A DNA stretch of 64,000 nucleotides from Heliocidaris erythrogramma (lineage: Eukaryota > Echinodermata > Echinoidea > Camarodonta > Echinometridae), in the NCBI GenBank assembly GCA_025617745.1, contig CM046853.1, positions 5,576,873-5,640,872 on the forward strand, written 5' to 3'. The position numbers and the translations under genes were made by a program. The notes beneath the pieces were generated by a model. That model saw only the letters and a program-made list of their open reading frames with translations. It had not been told where the DNA came from and ran no database searches. Below are positions 62,813-64,000 of the stretch, one piece after another (the stretch's first letter is position 1; each line of letters starts with the position of its first letter).

Positions 62813-62845
<33 letters not shown>
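62813..62845 (+). repeat. CT microsatellite
   Basis: TCTC dinucleotides with one TATC interruption. Confidence 0.8.
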
Positions 62846-62847
<2 letters not shown>

Positions 62848-63406
62848 GCAAGTAGGGGTAGTTTCCTAAACTAGCTTTGAGGATATTGATACATAAAGAA
62901 ACAGGTCTCTTAAATATTATCTGCTTCCCTATTAAACTGTATGCTCATGAAAAGAAAGATATAGAGAAATATGCAATAAACCATGCTTAAAAGTTCAGAA
63001 TCATGAGTGATTGTTTGATTATTTCAGCAATAAATCGATGTATCTACCTATTTGCTAGTTTCCCAAACTATGCCGTCATTCGAGAAAAACTAAGTCTAAA
63101 ACGCGCAGCCCCTGCCTGCGCGCGCGTACTCCCCGTCCACCAATCCAATCGCGCCACCGCCATACTCTTCCTCTTCCGTTCTCGCCCGTCAGAGAAGTGA
63201 CATCTATGAAGCTAAGTCTTAACCTAAATTGCGAGATTTTTACCTCCAAAAGCATTTTTGGTTGCCTTTCGCAATAAAAATCCCGTTCACCATGTTTTCA
63301 CATTCATTTTGGTGTATCGGATTTTTCCTGAGTCAACCTCCTTCACGGTAAATTAATGAAATTACTTTGCCGTTTTTCCTCACTTTCGGGGCTTTATTCA
63401 CAGACG

Positions 63407-63420
63407 GTGTACTAGTACAC
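63407..63420. repeat. 14-bp perfect palindrome in the DIRS-2 leader
   Basis: GTGTACTAGTACAC is a perfect inverted repeat with no spacer. It lies in a GC-rich leader followed by a C-run and GTGTCTGT, which can pair with ACAGAC just upstream. Confidence 0.5.
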
Positions 63421-63636
63421 TGTGTCGGGCTGCCCCCCCCCGTGTCTGTAGGTGGTTGATTCAACGCGCTTAGACAAGCGGTCTTATCAAAACGTTGTGT
63501 CTCCGTAATAGGAGTTTATTCCCACTCCGACTAATGTGAGTTGGTTGTTACCCTTTTATAGATCTATATTGTTTGTAATAATAAATTTATTACCAAATAT
63601 GGGTTTCTATATTTGTTTGCTTGTCTTTATTTTCAG

Positions 63637-63774
63637 CCATGTCGAGGTCTCCGTTTCGGCTGGCGTTCCCCAGTATTTAAATACTTATAAGGGGACTCGC
63701 CCAGCCTTGGAAGGGTTGGCTGCGAGATTTTCATCTCGCACCAACATTATAACTTCCCCGGAGCCTCGACCAAG
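63637..63774 (+). CDS. Exon-like segment at the start of DIRS-2 ORF1
   Basis: This 138-nt segment sits between TTTATTTTCAG and CCAAG|GTAAGT. The ATG at 63639 is in the same place as the ORF1 ATG of DIRS-1, but its frame stops after 13 codons (TAA at 63678). The frame one base upstream is open throughout and reads HVEVSVSAGVPQYLNTY and onward to the donor. Either the first frame has suffered an indel or the start lies elsewhere. It could also be an exon of a host gene, but the match of both splice signals with DIRS-1 favours the transposon. Confidence 0.35.
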
Positions 63775-63812
63775 GTAAGTTAGGGCCTGCCTTGTGTACG
63801 GCTCGCCCCGTT

Positions 63813-63988
63813 ATGAGTTCGTCGTCTGTTCTGACGACCAACTCATGCGGGATATACCGAGAGAGTGAGTCCTGAAACATGGCCAATACCTCTCTCGAAG
63901 AAGAGACTTGTATAACGGTGAGAGTGAGTGCCTAACCCGTCCAATACCTCTCACCGATAAAACTGTGGGTCTACCCCAGCCCACAGTT
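63813..63988 (+). other. Run of four hairpins downstream of the DIRS-2 donor
   Basis: Four inverted repeats follow one another. 63813-63846: 14-bp arms, one mismatch, six-base loop. 63858-63897: CGAGAGAG/CTCTCTCG around 24 bases. 63916-63956: CGGTGAGAG/CTCTCACCG around 23 bases. 63961-63988: AACTGTGGG/CCCACAGTT around ten bases. The second and third have related loops, both beginning TGAGT and ending CCAATAC, on different stems. All three frames contain stops here, so this is not an intact coding region. Confidence 0.55.
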
Positions 63989-64000
63989 CGTCTCGCTCGA

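Larger units (their letters stand above)
63019..64000 (+). mobile_element. DIRS-2: left end of a second, related DIRS-type element (cut by window end)
   Basis: From about 63019 the sequence matches the left end of DIRS-1: GCAATAAATC, a few variable bases, then CTACCTATT (63027 onward against 26525 onward). A GC-richer, CpG-rich block with a GCCATNCTTCCTCTT-like string follows at the spacing of the DIRS-1 ITR. About 617 bases from the end there is a 3' splice site and an ATG, as in DIRS-1. The copy is clearly diverged, and no long Gag frame is visible before the window ends. Confirmation needs the sequence beyond 64000. Confidence 0.6.

Overview
This is a eukaryotic, AT-rich, repeat-dense window. 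It has long non-coding stretches, GT-AG splice signals, tRNA-derived SINEs, foldback and TIR elements, microsatellites and DIRS-type retrotransposons. The mix, together with a conserved NAXE exon, suggests a marine invertebrate deuterostome, most likely an echinoderm. That placement is inference from repeat style and base composition, not from a marker gene.

Host genes are sparse. The only one recognised with confidence is a single internal exon of NAXE, the NAD(P)HX epimerase gene (58001-58217, + strand), with clean splice sites. A second candidate is a coding exon ending in a good donor at 9946; its product is not recognised. The rest reads as intergenic or intronic sequence.

The centrepiece is DIRS-1, an almost complete DIRS-type tyrosine-recombinase retrotransposon at 26517-32704. 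It has 152-bp inverted terminal repeats that are identical base for base, and a 95-bp internal complementary region that matches both outer ends. Its ORFs encode a Gag-like protein, a reverse transcriptase/RNase H/Dam-like methyltransferase polyprotein and a tyrosine recombinase. Two single-frame breaks, one at a G8 run in gag and one in the recombinase, interrupt an otherwise young copy. The pol stop and the recombinase start overlap as TAATG. A splice donor inside the first ORF and an acceptor at the start of RT are in matching phase, so splicing could supply an AUG to pol. The left end of a related element, DIRS-2, enters at about 63019. It repeats the layout of left end, 3' splice site, start codon, short exon and GTAAGT donor at almost the same distances, followed by a run of hairpins.

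Layout by region. 1-2.3 kb: dispersed repeats with TGACGTCA motifs and a tRNA-like segment. 5.9-7.2 kb: 35-bp and 62-bp minisatellites, the latter with a dimeric higher-order pattern. 9.7 kb: candidate exon. 10.6 kb: SINE. 11.1-11.5 kb: TCTTC satellite. 13.1 kb: long palindrome. 19.4-26.3 kb: several TIR elements, a SINE, hairpin repeats and a nested MITE. 26.5-32.7 kb: DIRS-1. 34-35.7 kb: repeat fragments and purine satellite. 40.3-43.2 kb: a 2.9-kb TIR element carrying a hAT-like MITE and a recurring CAGATACGTTAC motif. 46.6-47 kb: foldback. 49.3 kb: SINE with tRNA head. 53.7 kb: CT satellite. 54.9-55.9 kb: two TIR elements. 58 kb: NAXE exon. 60.2-60.6 kb: degenerate tandem repeat. 61.9 kb: SINE. 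63.0 kb to the end: DIRS-2.
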